The position numbers were made by a program, and so were the translations under genes. 7,349 nucleotides of DNA from Bacteroidota bacterium. GTDB lineage: Bacteria > Bacteroidota > Bacteroidia > Flavobacteriales_F > PHOS-HE28. Of the stretch, positions 1-5,613 are shown piece by piece. The notes under the pieces are model-generated. The model saw only the letters and a program-made list of their open reading frames with translations. It did no database searches and had not been told where the DNA came from. Position 1 is the stretch's first letter, and the number at the start of each line of letters is the position of its first letter. Where the stretch lies: contig JAEYWT010000229.1 in assembly GCA_023428865.1 (NCBI GenBank), forward strand, positions 1 through 7,349, in the 5' to 3' direction.

Positions 1-1061
1 AGTGGAATGGCACCAGCTACGAGTCGCTCACCTCCGGGTGCAACGCGCAGGTGGGTGTACTTACGCCCTTTGAAGACCAACTCTTCGTGGCCGGGAATTT
101 CCAACTCGCCGGTGATTCGTTGGTGAACCGCACCGCGCTGTGGAACGGTCAGGCATGGAACCGCATGGGTGCCGGCGTGAACGATGATGTCTTCGTGCAT
201 TGCTTCTACCAGGATACGCTGTACATCGGTGGGCGTTTCACCATGGCCAATGGTCAACCTGCCAGCCGTGTCGCCAAATGGAACGGCAGCCAATGGGTGC
301 GCGTAGGCGGCACGCTGAACGACTTCGTCACTGGTATGGCGGTGTACCACGACGACCTCTACATCGGTGGCAACTTCACCAACCCCGGCCACATCGCCCG
401 CCTTCAAGGCAATGTGTGGGTGCCCGTGGGCAGCGGTTGCAACGACCGGGTGATGACTTTGGATGTGTACAACGACACGCTCTTCGTTGGCGGCGAGTTC
501 ACCTTGGCCGGTGGCATCGCAGCAAGCCGCATCGCGAAATGGCACCTGCCCGCACGACCGGTCGCCACGTTCGCTGCGCAGAACAGCACGCTCTGTGTGA
601 ATGAATGCAACACGTTCACCGACCTATCACCGAACGGTGTAACTACGCGTCTGTGGCAATTCCCCGGGGGTACGCCGGCCACGAGCACGGATAGCGTGGT
701 CACCGTGTGTTACACCGAGCCCGGCACATACGCCGTAACGCTCTCCGCTTCCAACGCTGGAGGAACGGACGCGTTCACGGATGCGAGCGCGGTGGTGGTG
801 GAAGTCTGTACCAGTCTCCCCGCGCACCACGACGGACCGGACTTCAGCGTGTGGCCCAATCCTTCCGACGGGATCTTCAACGTTGAATGGCGCGGACAAG
901 AACCAGTCCGTGCGACGCTGATGAACATGATCGGCCAACCTGTGCGCACCGTTCAGTTGCAAGCAGGGATCAACAACCTTGATCTTCGCGGGCTACCAGC
1001 AGGCAGCTACATACTGCGCACGGAAGACCGGCAGACGCAACGCGTGGTGTTGATGCGGTAA
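1..1061 (+). CDS. Secreted repeat protein with PKD domain and C-terminal type IX secretion sorting domain (5' end missing)
   Basis: The reading frame is open from the window edge (first full codon at 3) to TAA at 1059-1061. The GTG at 51 is internal, because the upstream codons (WNGTSYESLTSGCNAQ) continue the same repeat. Residues about 1-182 contain roughly four copies of a 45-55 residue motif: WNG..W..(V/M)G.G.ND, then (Y/F).D.L(Y/F)(I/V)GG.FT.A.G..ASR.AKW. This is a beta-propeller-like pattern common in Bacteroidota surface proteins. Residues about 184-267 resemble a PKD domain (WQFPGGTPATS, then YTEPGTYAVTLSASNAGG). Residues about 280-352 are a T9SS type A sorting domain: FSVWPNPSDGIFNVEW, then LPAGSYILR and a basic end, RVVLMR. 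The protein is therefore expected to cross the outer membrane through the Por system and be released or anchored. Substrate and function are unknown. The gene converges on the next one with only 4 bp between stops. Confidence 0.9.
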   Translation, partial: WNGTSYESLTSGCNAQVGVLTPFEDQLFVAGNFQLAGDSLVNRTALWNGQAWNRMGAGVNDDVFVHCFYQDTLYIGGRFTMANGQPASRVAKWNGSQWVRVGGTLNDFVTGMAVYHDDLYIGGNFTNPGHIARLQGNVWVPVGSGCNDRVMTLDVYNDTLFVGGEFTLAGGIAASRIAKWHLPARPVATFAAQNSTLCVNECNTFTDLSPNGVTTRLWQFPGGTPATSTDSVVTVCYTEPGTYAVTLSASNAGGTDAFTDASAVVVEVCTSLPAHHDGPDFSVWPNPSDGIFNVEWRGQEPVRATLMNMIGQPVRTVQLQAGINNLDLRGLPAGSYILRTEDRQTQRVVLMR

Positions 1062-1065
1062 GTGT

Positions 1066-2001
1066 TCAGTCCAGCATCAGCGGCACCACCAGCTCCACCT
1101 TGGCCACGGCCGGGTGAAGCGCCAACTGCTCCAGCTGCCCGATCAAGAAAGGCCCGGCAAGACCGGATACCGACTTAGCCTCCACACCATGACCGCTGAC
1201 GGCCTCCGAGAGCGTCGCTTCATCCGCGTAGCCTGAAGTGGTCTCCGTCAACCGGAAACCGAAACCATCGAGGACCCGGTTGATCTCCATCATGTGACCG
1301 AACGCGCCTGAACGCTCCATGCCTCCCGCGTCGAACGTGATCCGTACGATGCCGGTGAATTGGTGCTGCTCGGTCATGCTCAACCCGGCATGCGGCGTTA
1401 CACCGACCCCCTCGTGAAGATGGCGCTTCTGGTGCTCGGCATAAAGCCCAGCCGCTTTCACCGCCGGGTGCTTCTGCACCGCTTCCAGTTCCGCATTGTG
1501 GTGCAGCTTGAAGGTGCCGCCGCGCTTCAACCGCAAGTAGGTGCATGTGTGCGGCTCACAGGCCAGACCACGTTCGGCGAACCAGGGTCGCAAGCTGTCC
1601 GTGCGAACACCGCGGTGATAGTCCACCTCCAAACGTCGTTCATCGAAGACCAGTCGTGCCTGCCGTTGCCCTTCATCGATCAGGTGATACGGCCCGCTGC
1701 GCATCGTCACCCGCACGGTGTCCGGCAGTGATCCGAACCATTGGCAGCCGTACAACGTTTTGCGGGGGGCTTTCACCTGCAACGCATCGTAGCCCTCGGG
1801 GATCTCTTGGAACGTATAGACGCCATCCTTCTTGCTGGTCGGTTTTACGGACCGGTCGCGCGCATCGCGCAGGCTCACCTTGGCATGCGTCAACGGGTTG
1901 CCCTGTTCGTCGTGTACCCGTACCACCAAGCTTTGCGCGGAGACGACCTGCCAGGCGCACAGGCAGGCGGATACGATCAAGACGAACCGAGTGAACAGCA
2001 T
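1066..2001 (-). CDS. Secreted protein with carboxypeptidase regulatory-like domain and an internally duplicated C-terminal region
   Basis: 311 residues, ATG at 2001-1999, TGA at 1068-1066. An N-terminal signal peptide (residues 1-23) ends in VVSAQ, a typical Bacteroidota signal peptidase I site. Residues 24-100 look like a carboxypeptidase D regulatory-like beta-sandwich (LVVRVHDEQGNPLTHAKVSL, then DGVYTFQEIPEGYDALQV, then VRVTM). Residues 115-187 and 219-305 appear to be two diverged copies of one unit. Each opens with a strand (ARLVFD and VRITFD) and closes with LE(A/Q)...HPAV followed by a hydrophobic strand. No catalytic motif is visible, so a binding or structural role is more likely than an enzyme. 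The gene is last in a leftward run of exported proteins, 154 bp behind its neighbour, with no clear Shine-Dalgarno. The gene assignment is strong; the function is unknown. Confidence 0.85.
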   Translation of the reverse strand: MLFTRFVLIVSACLCAWQVVSAQSLVVRVHDEQGNPLTHAKVSLRDARDRSVKPTSKKDGVYTFQEIPEGYDALQVKAPRKTLYGCQWFGSLPDTVRVTMRSGPYHLIDEGQRQARLVFDERRLEVDYHRGVRTDSLRPWFAERGLACEPHTCTYLRLKRGGTFKLHHNAELEAVQKHPAVKAAGLYAEHQKRHLHEGVGVTPHAGLSMTEQHQFTGIVRITFDAGGMERSGAFGHMMEINRVLDGFGFRLTETTSGYADEATLSEAVSGHGVEAKSVSGLAGPFLIGQLEQLALHPAVAKVELVVPLMLD

Positions 2002-2155
2002 GACGTCTTGTAGAGGTGTTGTTCAAGTGGTCGCGGATGGCGCGCGGTGCCTTCCGTATGATGCACGAAGGACCGAGATCGCACACTCACCGATGGGATC
2101 CCGCGTGGTCGGTCTTTCACGTATCGGCGGAAATACGAGAGCCATTCCAGCACCC

Positions 2156-3097
2156 TTAGCGCAACTTCAACGTGAACGTGCCGCTGTTCCCATCGCCTAC
2201 CAGTTCCACCGCATGGTCGCCCACCGGCCAGTCGCTGATGTCCAACCAATAGTTCACATCATCGCGTTCGTCCGTATCCAGCGTGACCGGTTCCTTCTGC
2301 TGATCGCTCTGATAGGGATGGAAGGTGATCGTGTAGCTCGTCTTCGTACCCCAGATCGGAAAGTACACGAAGTGCGTTCCGCAATACGGCGATCGCAGTA
2401 GCCATACATCGCGGTACTTCGTTTCCGGTAGCTGTAGGTCCGCAGGCACCTGCACTTCCTGATGGCAGGTATCCGTGTTCAACTGTGGGATCACGTGTTC
2501 TTCCATCATCGCCTGCTTCCACAGCGCATCGAACTGTTCCGTCAGGTCCACGGTGCGGGCATCAACGGTGGTGTTGCCTTCTTCGGCGGAATAGTACTCC
2601 TTGGCATACTGAGCACCCGTGGGGAGAAAACGGCCCTTGCGGAACGGGATCACCACGGGCGGCCGTCGTTCACCGGCATTGATCGTAGGCCGATCGTACT
2701 CCTTCATCGGCGCGTAATACACCGATAGCTCCACCACCATGGTATCCACCCCGCGCACCACCACCACCTTCACATCGGGTTTGTCCTTGCCGCGCGCGGG
2801 TGTGGCCATGAACGCCGGCAACGGCGCAGCGAACAAGCGCCACATACGCAATTCATCTTCCGGCTGCGGCACCACCGGATACTGCGTGGGCGAACAACTC
2901 CAGTATTGACCTGCTTGTACGTAGTACACGCGGTAGTCCCCCTTCAATGGCACCAACACGCTGCTGTCCTCCACGAAGGTGTAGCGCGTCCAATGCGGTT
3001 GCTGGTCGGGATCCGGGCGCTGGGCGCACAGGTCCTGCGTGATCAGCAAAGCGAGGAACAACAAGCAGCGCATGGTCGAAGGTACCGTCCCGTTCAT
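2156..3097 (-). CDS. Unrecognised secreted protein
   Basis: 313 residues from ATG at 3097-3095 to TAA at 2158-2156. The frame is open up to 3415, but that extension is rejected because it runs through another gene's coding sequence. The start at 3097 forms an ATGA overlap with the stop of the small upstream gene, suggesting translational coupling. The ATG at 3073 (MRCLLFLALLITQDLCAQ) is an equally plausible start, giving 305 residues. Either way there is a signal peptide ending LCAQ. The mature protein has three cysteines (SCSP, DTCH, PYCG), many Tyr/Trp residues, and beta-rich stretches (DVKVVVVRGVDTMVVELSVY, TSYTITFHPY). It ends in WPVGDHAVELVGD followed by GTFTLKLR, like the last strands of a beta-sandwich. 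I recognise no family and see no T9SS tail, so a periplasmic location is inferred. Confidence 0.8.
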   Translation of the reverse strand: MNGTVPSTMRCLLFLALLITQDLCAQRPDPDQQPHWTRYTFVEDSSVLVPLKGDYRVYYVQAGQYWSCSPTQYPVVPQPEDELRMWRLFAAPLPAFMATPARGKDKPDVKVVVVRGVDTMVVELSVYYAPMKEYDRPTINAGERRPPVVIPFRKGRFLPTGAQYAKEYYSAEEGNTTVDARTVDLTEQFDALWKQAMMEEHVIPQLNTDTCHQEVQVPADLQLPETKYRDVWLLRSPYCGTHFVYFPIWGTKTSYTITFHPYQSDQQKEPVTLDTDERDDVNYWLDISDWPVGDHAVELVGDGNSGTFTLKLR

Positions 3098-3178
3098 GGC
3101 GCCGCCACGGTGAAGACGGGTCCGACCAATTCCTTTTCGCCGACCAGCATGATCACCGTGCGATATTCCCCCGGCTTC

Positions 3179-3192
3179 CACGGCCGGCCGTG
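3179..3192. repeat. Perfect 14-bp palindrome CACGGCCGGCCGTG
   Basis: The sequence equals its own reverse complement and lies 14 bp left of the 3207-3222 hairpin, followed directly by CCCGGG (3193-3198), another palindrome. It falls within the small secreted gene. In GC-rich DNA such a palindrome may be chance; no function is claimed. Confidence 0.4.
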
Positions 3193-3206
3193 CCCGGGCC
3201 TTGCGA

Positions 3207-3222
3207 TCCCGCTGTGGCGGGA
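3207..3222. repeat. Small GC palindrome TCCCGC-TGTG-GCGGGA
   Basis: A perfect 6-bp-stem, 4-base-loop hairpin inside the frame-broken small secreted gene. It has the same TCCCGn-4-nCGGGA architecture as the element at 5441-5456. In the corrected frame of the host gene it encodes part of LSRHSGIA, which looks unlike the rest of the mature peptide and could be inserted sequence. Confidence 0.5.
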
Positions 3223-3350
3223 CAGGCTCTGCGCAGGGATAAAGGCTAGGGAAGAGCAACAGCAGAAGGAAAAGACGCATCGTGCAGCGGTACACGGCTC
3301 GTCCGTTCCCGTTCAAGGATCCAGCTACGATGATCACACGCGGAGCACCA

Positions 3351-4382
3351 TCAGCGCCATGGCCCCGTGCGACGCACCTCCACGAGTGTATCGCCCTGCA
3401 TGCGATATAGACCACCGCCTCCGCCGAACCACAAGCGCCCCTGGCGATCCTCGTGGATGCTCTGCACGGCGGTGATGCCCAAGCCTTCTGCGGTGCCGAT
3501 GTTCTTCAGGTTTCCATCGCCTACACTATATACGCCGAAGCCTTCCGAACTGAACCAGATGTTACCAGCACGGTCTTCCAACACCGTCCACACTTCGTTG
3601 TCTCCGATGGTGCCGGGGGCGGTGTAATGGCGCGTGGCACCAGCATCCGTGCAGGTGATGCCGCCGGTCATGGACCCGATCCAAATACGGCCCCGACCAT
3701 CCACCAGCAAGCAGGTGATCACCGCATCGCTCCCGGTGGGCGCATCCGTGATGCGTTCCACGCCATCGCGATTGGTCTTGTACGCACCCTGGTCGGTGCC
3801 GAAGTAGAAATTGCCCGCGCGGTCCTCGGCGATGCACAGCACCGAAGGCGCGAAGGGCGCGGCCATGTCCGCTGTGCGTAGGTCGAAGGGAATGAACGAT
3901 TGCCCATCGAAGCGGCACGCACCAGCCGTGGTGCCTGCCCAAATGGTGCCATCAGTGGCTTCGTGTACGCACCAGACGGCCGCTGCACCCAGCCCATCCT
4001 GCGCAGTGAAGTTGACGATCCGTGTCATGCTGGAGTCGAACCGCGAAAGCCCCTGGTCGGTGGCGATCCACACGCAGCCTTGCCGATCCTCCAAGATGCC
4101 CCTGACCTGATCCCCGGCGAGCCCCTCTTTCGTTGATGTGCGCAGCAGTTCCACCCCCGTGTAGCGGTACACACCTTCACCGTTGGAGCCCAGCCACAGC
4201 TGCCCGCGGCTATCCTCATAGATGCGGCGCACATAGGCCGTGGTCGGACCATCGCCGGGCACGGGTTGCGCCACTGGCGCTGGCGTTTTCGGACTTTCTT
4301 CGCGCACCTTCGAGTGTTCTCGCATCGGACAAGCCAGTAACGGTAGTGCCACCAGCATGGCCACGTGGGGCATGAACTTCAT
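3351..4382 (-). CDS. Lipoprotein with seven two-component-regulator-propeller repeats
   Basis: 343 residues from ATG at 4382-4380 to TGA at 3353-3351. An upstream in-frame ATG (4436) is possible, but the 4382 start puts a lipoprotein signal exactly at the N terminus: MKFMPHVAMLVALPLLAC, with lipobox LLAC and Cys18. A Pro-rich linker follows to about residue 47. Seven repeats of Reg_prop type (PF07494) then appear, each as V..I.ED..G.(I/L/V)W.G(T/S)..G..R(F/Y): YEDSRGQLWLG, LEDRQGCVWIA, HEATDGTIWAG, AEDRAGNFYFG, LVDGRGRIWIG, LEDRAGNIWFS and HEDRQGRLWFG. Seven repeats would close one beta-propeller. In hybrid two-component sensors of Bacteroidota two such propellers precede a kinase; here there is no membrane helix, Y_Y_Y domain or kinase, so it is a free-standing membrane-anchored propeller, probably a ligand or protein binder. 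It is first in the leftward gene run. Confidence 0.88.
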   Translation of the reverse strand: MKFMPHVAMLVALPLLACPMREHSKVREESPKTPAPVAQPVPGDGPTTAYVRRIYEDSRGQLWLGSNGEGVYRYTGVELLRTSTKEGLAGDQVRGILEDRQGCVWIATDQGLSRFDSSMTRIVNFTAQDGLGAAAVWCVHEATDGTIWAGTTAGACRFDGQSFIPFDLRTADMAAPFAPSVLCIAEDRAGNFYFGTDQGAYKTNRDGVERITDAPTGSDAVITCLLVDGRGRIWIGSMTGGITCTDAGATRHYTAPGTIGDNEVWTVLEDRAGNIWFSSEGFGVYSVGDGNLKNIGTAEGLGITAVQSIHEDRQGRLWFGGGGGLYRMQGDTLVEVRRTGPWR

Positions 4383-4447
4383 ACCGCGAAGATCGGCACC
4401 ACCGCACCGGTCAGAACGTGATGTTCGTTGGCGCACGGCGAAGCTGT

Positions 4448-4495
4448 CCTAGAGCGCATGGTCGCGTATGCACGATCGGGCATGCGCTCGCTAGG
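4448..4495. repeat. Long imperfect inverted repeat upstream of the propeller lipoprotein gene
   Basis: The left arm CCTAGAGCGCATG (4448-4460) pairs with the right arm CATGCGCTCGCTAGG (4481-4495). The nine inner bases match perfectly, there is a two-base bulge (GC, 4490-4491), then four more pairs. The loop is 20 bases. It lies about 65-110 bp upstream of the propeller start, so it could be an operator, a 5' leader structure, or part of a transcription-stop region for the gene to the right. Confidence 0.55.
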
Positions 4496-4525
4496 CCACC
4501 TGGCCGGCAAGGCCACCAGCCAACC

Positions 4526-4560
4526 ACGCGAACGGCCGGGGAGATCCCCGCCGTTCGCGT
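4526..4560 (-). terminator. Strong hairpin after the ferritin-like gene, candidate terminator without a U-tract
   Basis: The arm ACGCGAACGG (4526-4535), one bulged C, then CGGGG pairs with CCCCG and CCGTTCGCGT (4551-4560), giving about 15 pairs around a four-base AGAT loop. It begins 14 bases past the stop of the ferritin-like gene (stop 4577-4575, minus). Position and stability fit a transcription end, but no T-run follows on the minus strand. It may instead block 3' exonucleases or be a dispersed palindromic element. Confidence 0.5.
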
Positions 4561-4574
4561 TCGGTATGCCAAGG

Positions 4575-5081
4575 TCACACCTCGGCTGCGGCATTCAACA
4601 CTCCCTCGGCCAGTGCGCTCAACTTCTTGTCGGCGCCCTTCTCATCGCTCAGGTTACTGTTGAGCAACTGCGCCACTTTCTTCAGGCCCAGTTGCTCGGC
4701 GAAGGCCACCATGCTACCATAGCTGGTGATCTCGTAGTGCTCGGCCTTCTGCGCAGCGGCCACGATACCGGCATCCAGGGCCGCATCGTCCTTGAACTCC
4801 TCCACTATGTCCTCGCTCTCTTCGATGATACCATCGATCGCCGCGCACTTCTTGCCCTTCGCGGGCTTATCCAACAGCGCGAACACCTCCTCTAGGCGTT
4901 CCACGTGCAGTTTGGTCTCTTCGTGGTGCTGCATCATGGCCTCCTGTAATTCCTCGTTCACGGCCGCCTTCCCCAGCTTCTTGGTGGCGGTTACGAGCCT
5001 CTTTTCGGCATAGTACATATCGGCGATGCTGTCCTCCAGCAATTTGTGCAGGCCTTGGGCCTTCTCTTTGGTGTTGGGCAT
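4575..5081 (-). CDS. YciE/YciF-type ferritin-like protein (DUF892, PF05974)
   Basis: 168 residues, ATG at 5081-5079, TGA at 4577-4575; the length is normal for the family. The start MPNTKEKAQGLHKLLEDSIADMYYAEKR matches the conserved N-terminal helix of YciE/YciF proteins, which form a four-helix ferritin-like bundle. Carboxylate and histidine candidates for a di-metal site are E16 and E26 on helix 1, the HHEETKLHVERLEE stretch (residues 52-65) on helix 2, EESED and EE at 87-95, and KAEHYEITSYG (112-122) on helix 3. The last helix carries the family-typical LLNSNLSDEKGADKKL. There is no signal peptide, so it is cytoplasmic. Relatives are linked to general, osmotic and oxidative stress; the exact activity is not established. 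It is apparently monocistronic, with a strong hairpin after it. I see no good promoter in the GC-rich upstream sequence. Confidence 0.93.
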   Translation of the reverse strand: MPNTKEKAQGLHKLLEDSIADMYYAEKRLVTATKKLGKAAVNEELQEAMMQHHEETKLHVERLEEVFALLDKPAKGKKCAAIDGIIEESEDIVEEFKDDAALDAGIVAAAQKAEHYEITSYGSMVAFAEQLGLKKVAQLLNSNLSDEKGADKKLSALAEGVLNAAAEV

Positions 5082-5365
5082 GGGTCAAGGGAGATTGGTT
5101 TGGCCAAGCACAGGCCATTGCCGTGCCAGCCACGCGCACGCGCCTTGCACGCCACGCCCAGCGCGGGACCGGTGCTGGCGCGTCACTTCCCATCGCGTAT
5201 GCCATGTGGCGCGGGTTCCACCCAGAGGCCGCACCAGTTGGGGAACAGTGGCTACGATCGGCGCATCGCTGGGCGGGGTTCGAAGGCGAAGGCCTTTCTA
5301 GTTATCAGTGCAGCGCTATCCGTCGCCAGACCACTGCTCGGAGAACTGACAACTGGCAACAGTGA
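5082..5365. other. Gene-free region
   Basis: About 285 bp between the ferritin-like gene start and the cyclase relic. I checked all three minus-strand frames upstream of the ferritin-like start, and each is either stop-broken or arginine/alanine-rich without domain-like sequence. A long rightward open frame across 5046-5549 looks like a GC artefact. No tRNA was seen. The segment must hold the promoter of the ferritin-like gene, which I cannot place. The right part (about 5295-5365) contains the AACTGAC-type repeat listed separately. Confidence 0.5.
5344..5364. repeat. Short 7-bp-period direct repeat
   Basis: AACTGAC (5344-5350), AACTGGC (5351-5357) and the weaker AACAGTG (5358-5364) form an imperfect heptamer array. 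It sits exactly where the cyclase relic loses similarity on its C-terminal side, so it may mark the broken end. Repeats of this AACTGAC type are familiar to me from intergenic DNA in related bacteria, but I cannot verify that here. Confidence 0.4.
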
Positions 5366-5577
5366 ACCATCCACCACGTCCTTCACCAACGCATACGTGG
5401 CTGCGCTGATGTTCACCTGCCCCACCTCGCCACTGCTTTCTCCCGAAGCATCGGGACGAAGACGCATGCGGAACGCGGTGTTCACCGCATCGCCCAGGTG
5501 TCGTACTGGAGTTTCTTCACACCCACGATGTAGGCCCCCACGGGGCTGATGTGTATGCCGAGGCGGATCGAATTGCC
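5366..5577 (-). pseudogene. Decayed fragment of a class III adenylate/guanylate cyclase
   Basis: Read on the minus strand, 5577-5494 encodes NSIRLGIHISPVGAYIVG then VKKLQYDTW. After a one-base loss in the GGG run (plus CCC, 5493-5495) the frame continues GDAVNTAFRM. After eight extra residues it continues ESSGEVGQVNISAATYALVK and DVV. This follows the C-terminal half of the class III cyclase catalytic domain: (R/L)GIH.G.V.AG.VG.KK..YD.WGD.VN.A.RMESSGE.G.VNIS..TY.LVKD. The base-recognition Asp (YDTW) and the transition-state Asn and Arg (N...R in NTAFRM) are still visible. The GIHTGPVVAG part is eroded, there is a frameshift, and both ends are missing: a TAA lies upstream at 5586-5584 and similarity stops after VKDVV. 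It is not functional. An intact downstream frame (5485-5252) is open but would start inside the domain. Confidence 0.75.
5441..5464. repeat. 24-bp segment with palindrome inserted in the cyclase relic
   Basis: TCCCGA-AGCA-TCGGGA (5441-5456) is a perfect 6-bp-stem hairpin. Together with the next eight bases to 5464 it adds exactly eight codons (RLRPDASG on the minus strand) between RM and ESSGE, which are contiguous in intact cyclases. It resembles the palindrome at 3207-3222 and is likely a member of a small dispersed palindromic repeat family. Confidence 0.55.
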
Positions 5578-5613
5578 AATTCCTTACAAGATCTTGCCTG
5601 TAGCTTCGCTCGC

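Larger units (their letters stand above)
3094..3280 (-). pseudogene. Small secreted protein, reading frame interrupted by one extra base
   Basis: An ATG at 3280 begins an ideal signal-peptide core (MRLFLLLLLF), but that frame then becomes arginine-rich and unlike protein. Skipping one C of the CCC run (plus-strand GGG, 3249-3251) gives LAFIPAQ, completing the signal peptide with the PAQ|S cleavage expected in this genome. The frame then reads RPWKPGEYRTVIMLVGEKEL and ends VGPVFTVAAP at a TGA (3096-3094). The repaired product is 61 residues. The TGA overlaps the ATG of the next gene (ATGA), the usual operon geometry, which supports the corrected frame. The shifted frame has no ATG, GTG or TTG start of its own. 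A GC palindrome (3207-3222) lies in the middle and encodes LSRHSGIA. This could be a true lesion, a base-calling error, or a remnant of a longer gene. The 70 bp between here and the propeller gene hold nothing recognisable. Confidence 0.55.
4383..4574. other. Non-coding spacer rich in inverted repeats
   Basis: These 192 bp lie between the start of the propeller lipoprotein and the stop of the ferritin-like gene, both on the minus strand. No open frame here resembles a protein. The spacer holds two long inverted repeats, listed separately, and a short hairpin between them (TGGCC-GGCAA-GGCCA, 4501-4515). The promoter of the leftward propeller gene would be expected at about 4390-4450, but I find no convincing TTG...TAnnTTTG Bacteroidota promoter. 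Confidence 0.6.

Noticed and set aside
1545..2401. Long rightward open frames opposite the leftward secreted genes
   Set aside because: They are antisense to well-supported genes with signal peptides, and their products are Arg/His/Pro-rich and domain-free.
3098..3415. N-terminal extension of the secreted protein to an ATG at 3415
   Set aside because: It passes through the end of the propeller gene and the small secreted gene. It is arginine-rich and would place a signal peptide at residue 107 or later.
4384..4436. Upstream ATG at 4436 for the propeller lipoprotein
   Set aside because: Eighteen charged residues would precede the lipoprotein signal; the ATG at 4382 puts the signal at the N terminus.
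5082..5365. Possible tRNA or small RNA in the GC-rich gap
   Set aside because: I could not find a cloverleaf, T-loop motif or terminator; nothing beyond base composition suggests an RNA gene.
5046..5549. 167-codon rightward open frame
   Set aside because: It crosses the start of the ferritin-like gene and runs antisense to the cyclase relic. Its composition is arginine/proline-rich with no domain, typical of a GC shadow.
5551..5613. ATG start at 5551 for the response regulator
   Set aside because: It adds 21 residues absent from the receiver fold and overlaps the cyclase relic. GTG at 5614 gives the canonical start and length.
5560..5613. Promoter for the two-component operon (TTG at 5573-5575 and TAGCTTCG at 5601-5608)
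   Set aside because: The second box only partly matches TAnnTTTG, the spacing is too long, and it sits too close to the start codon to call.
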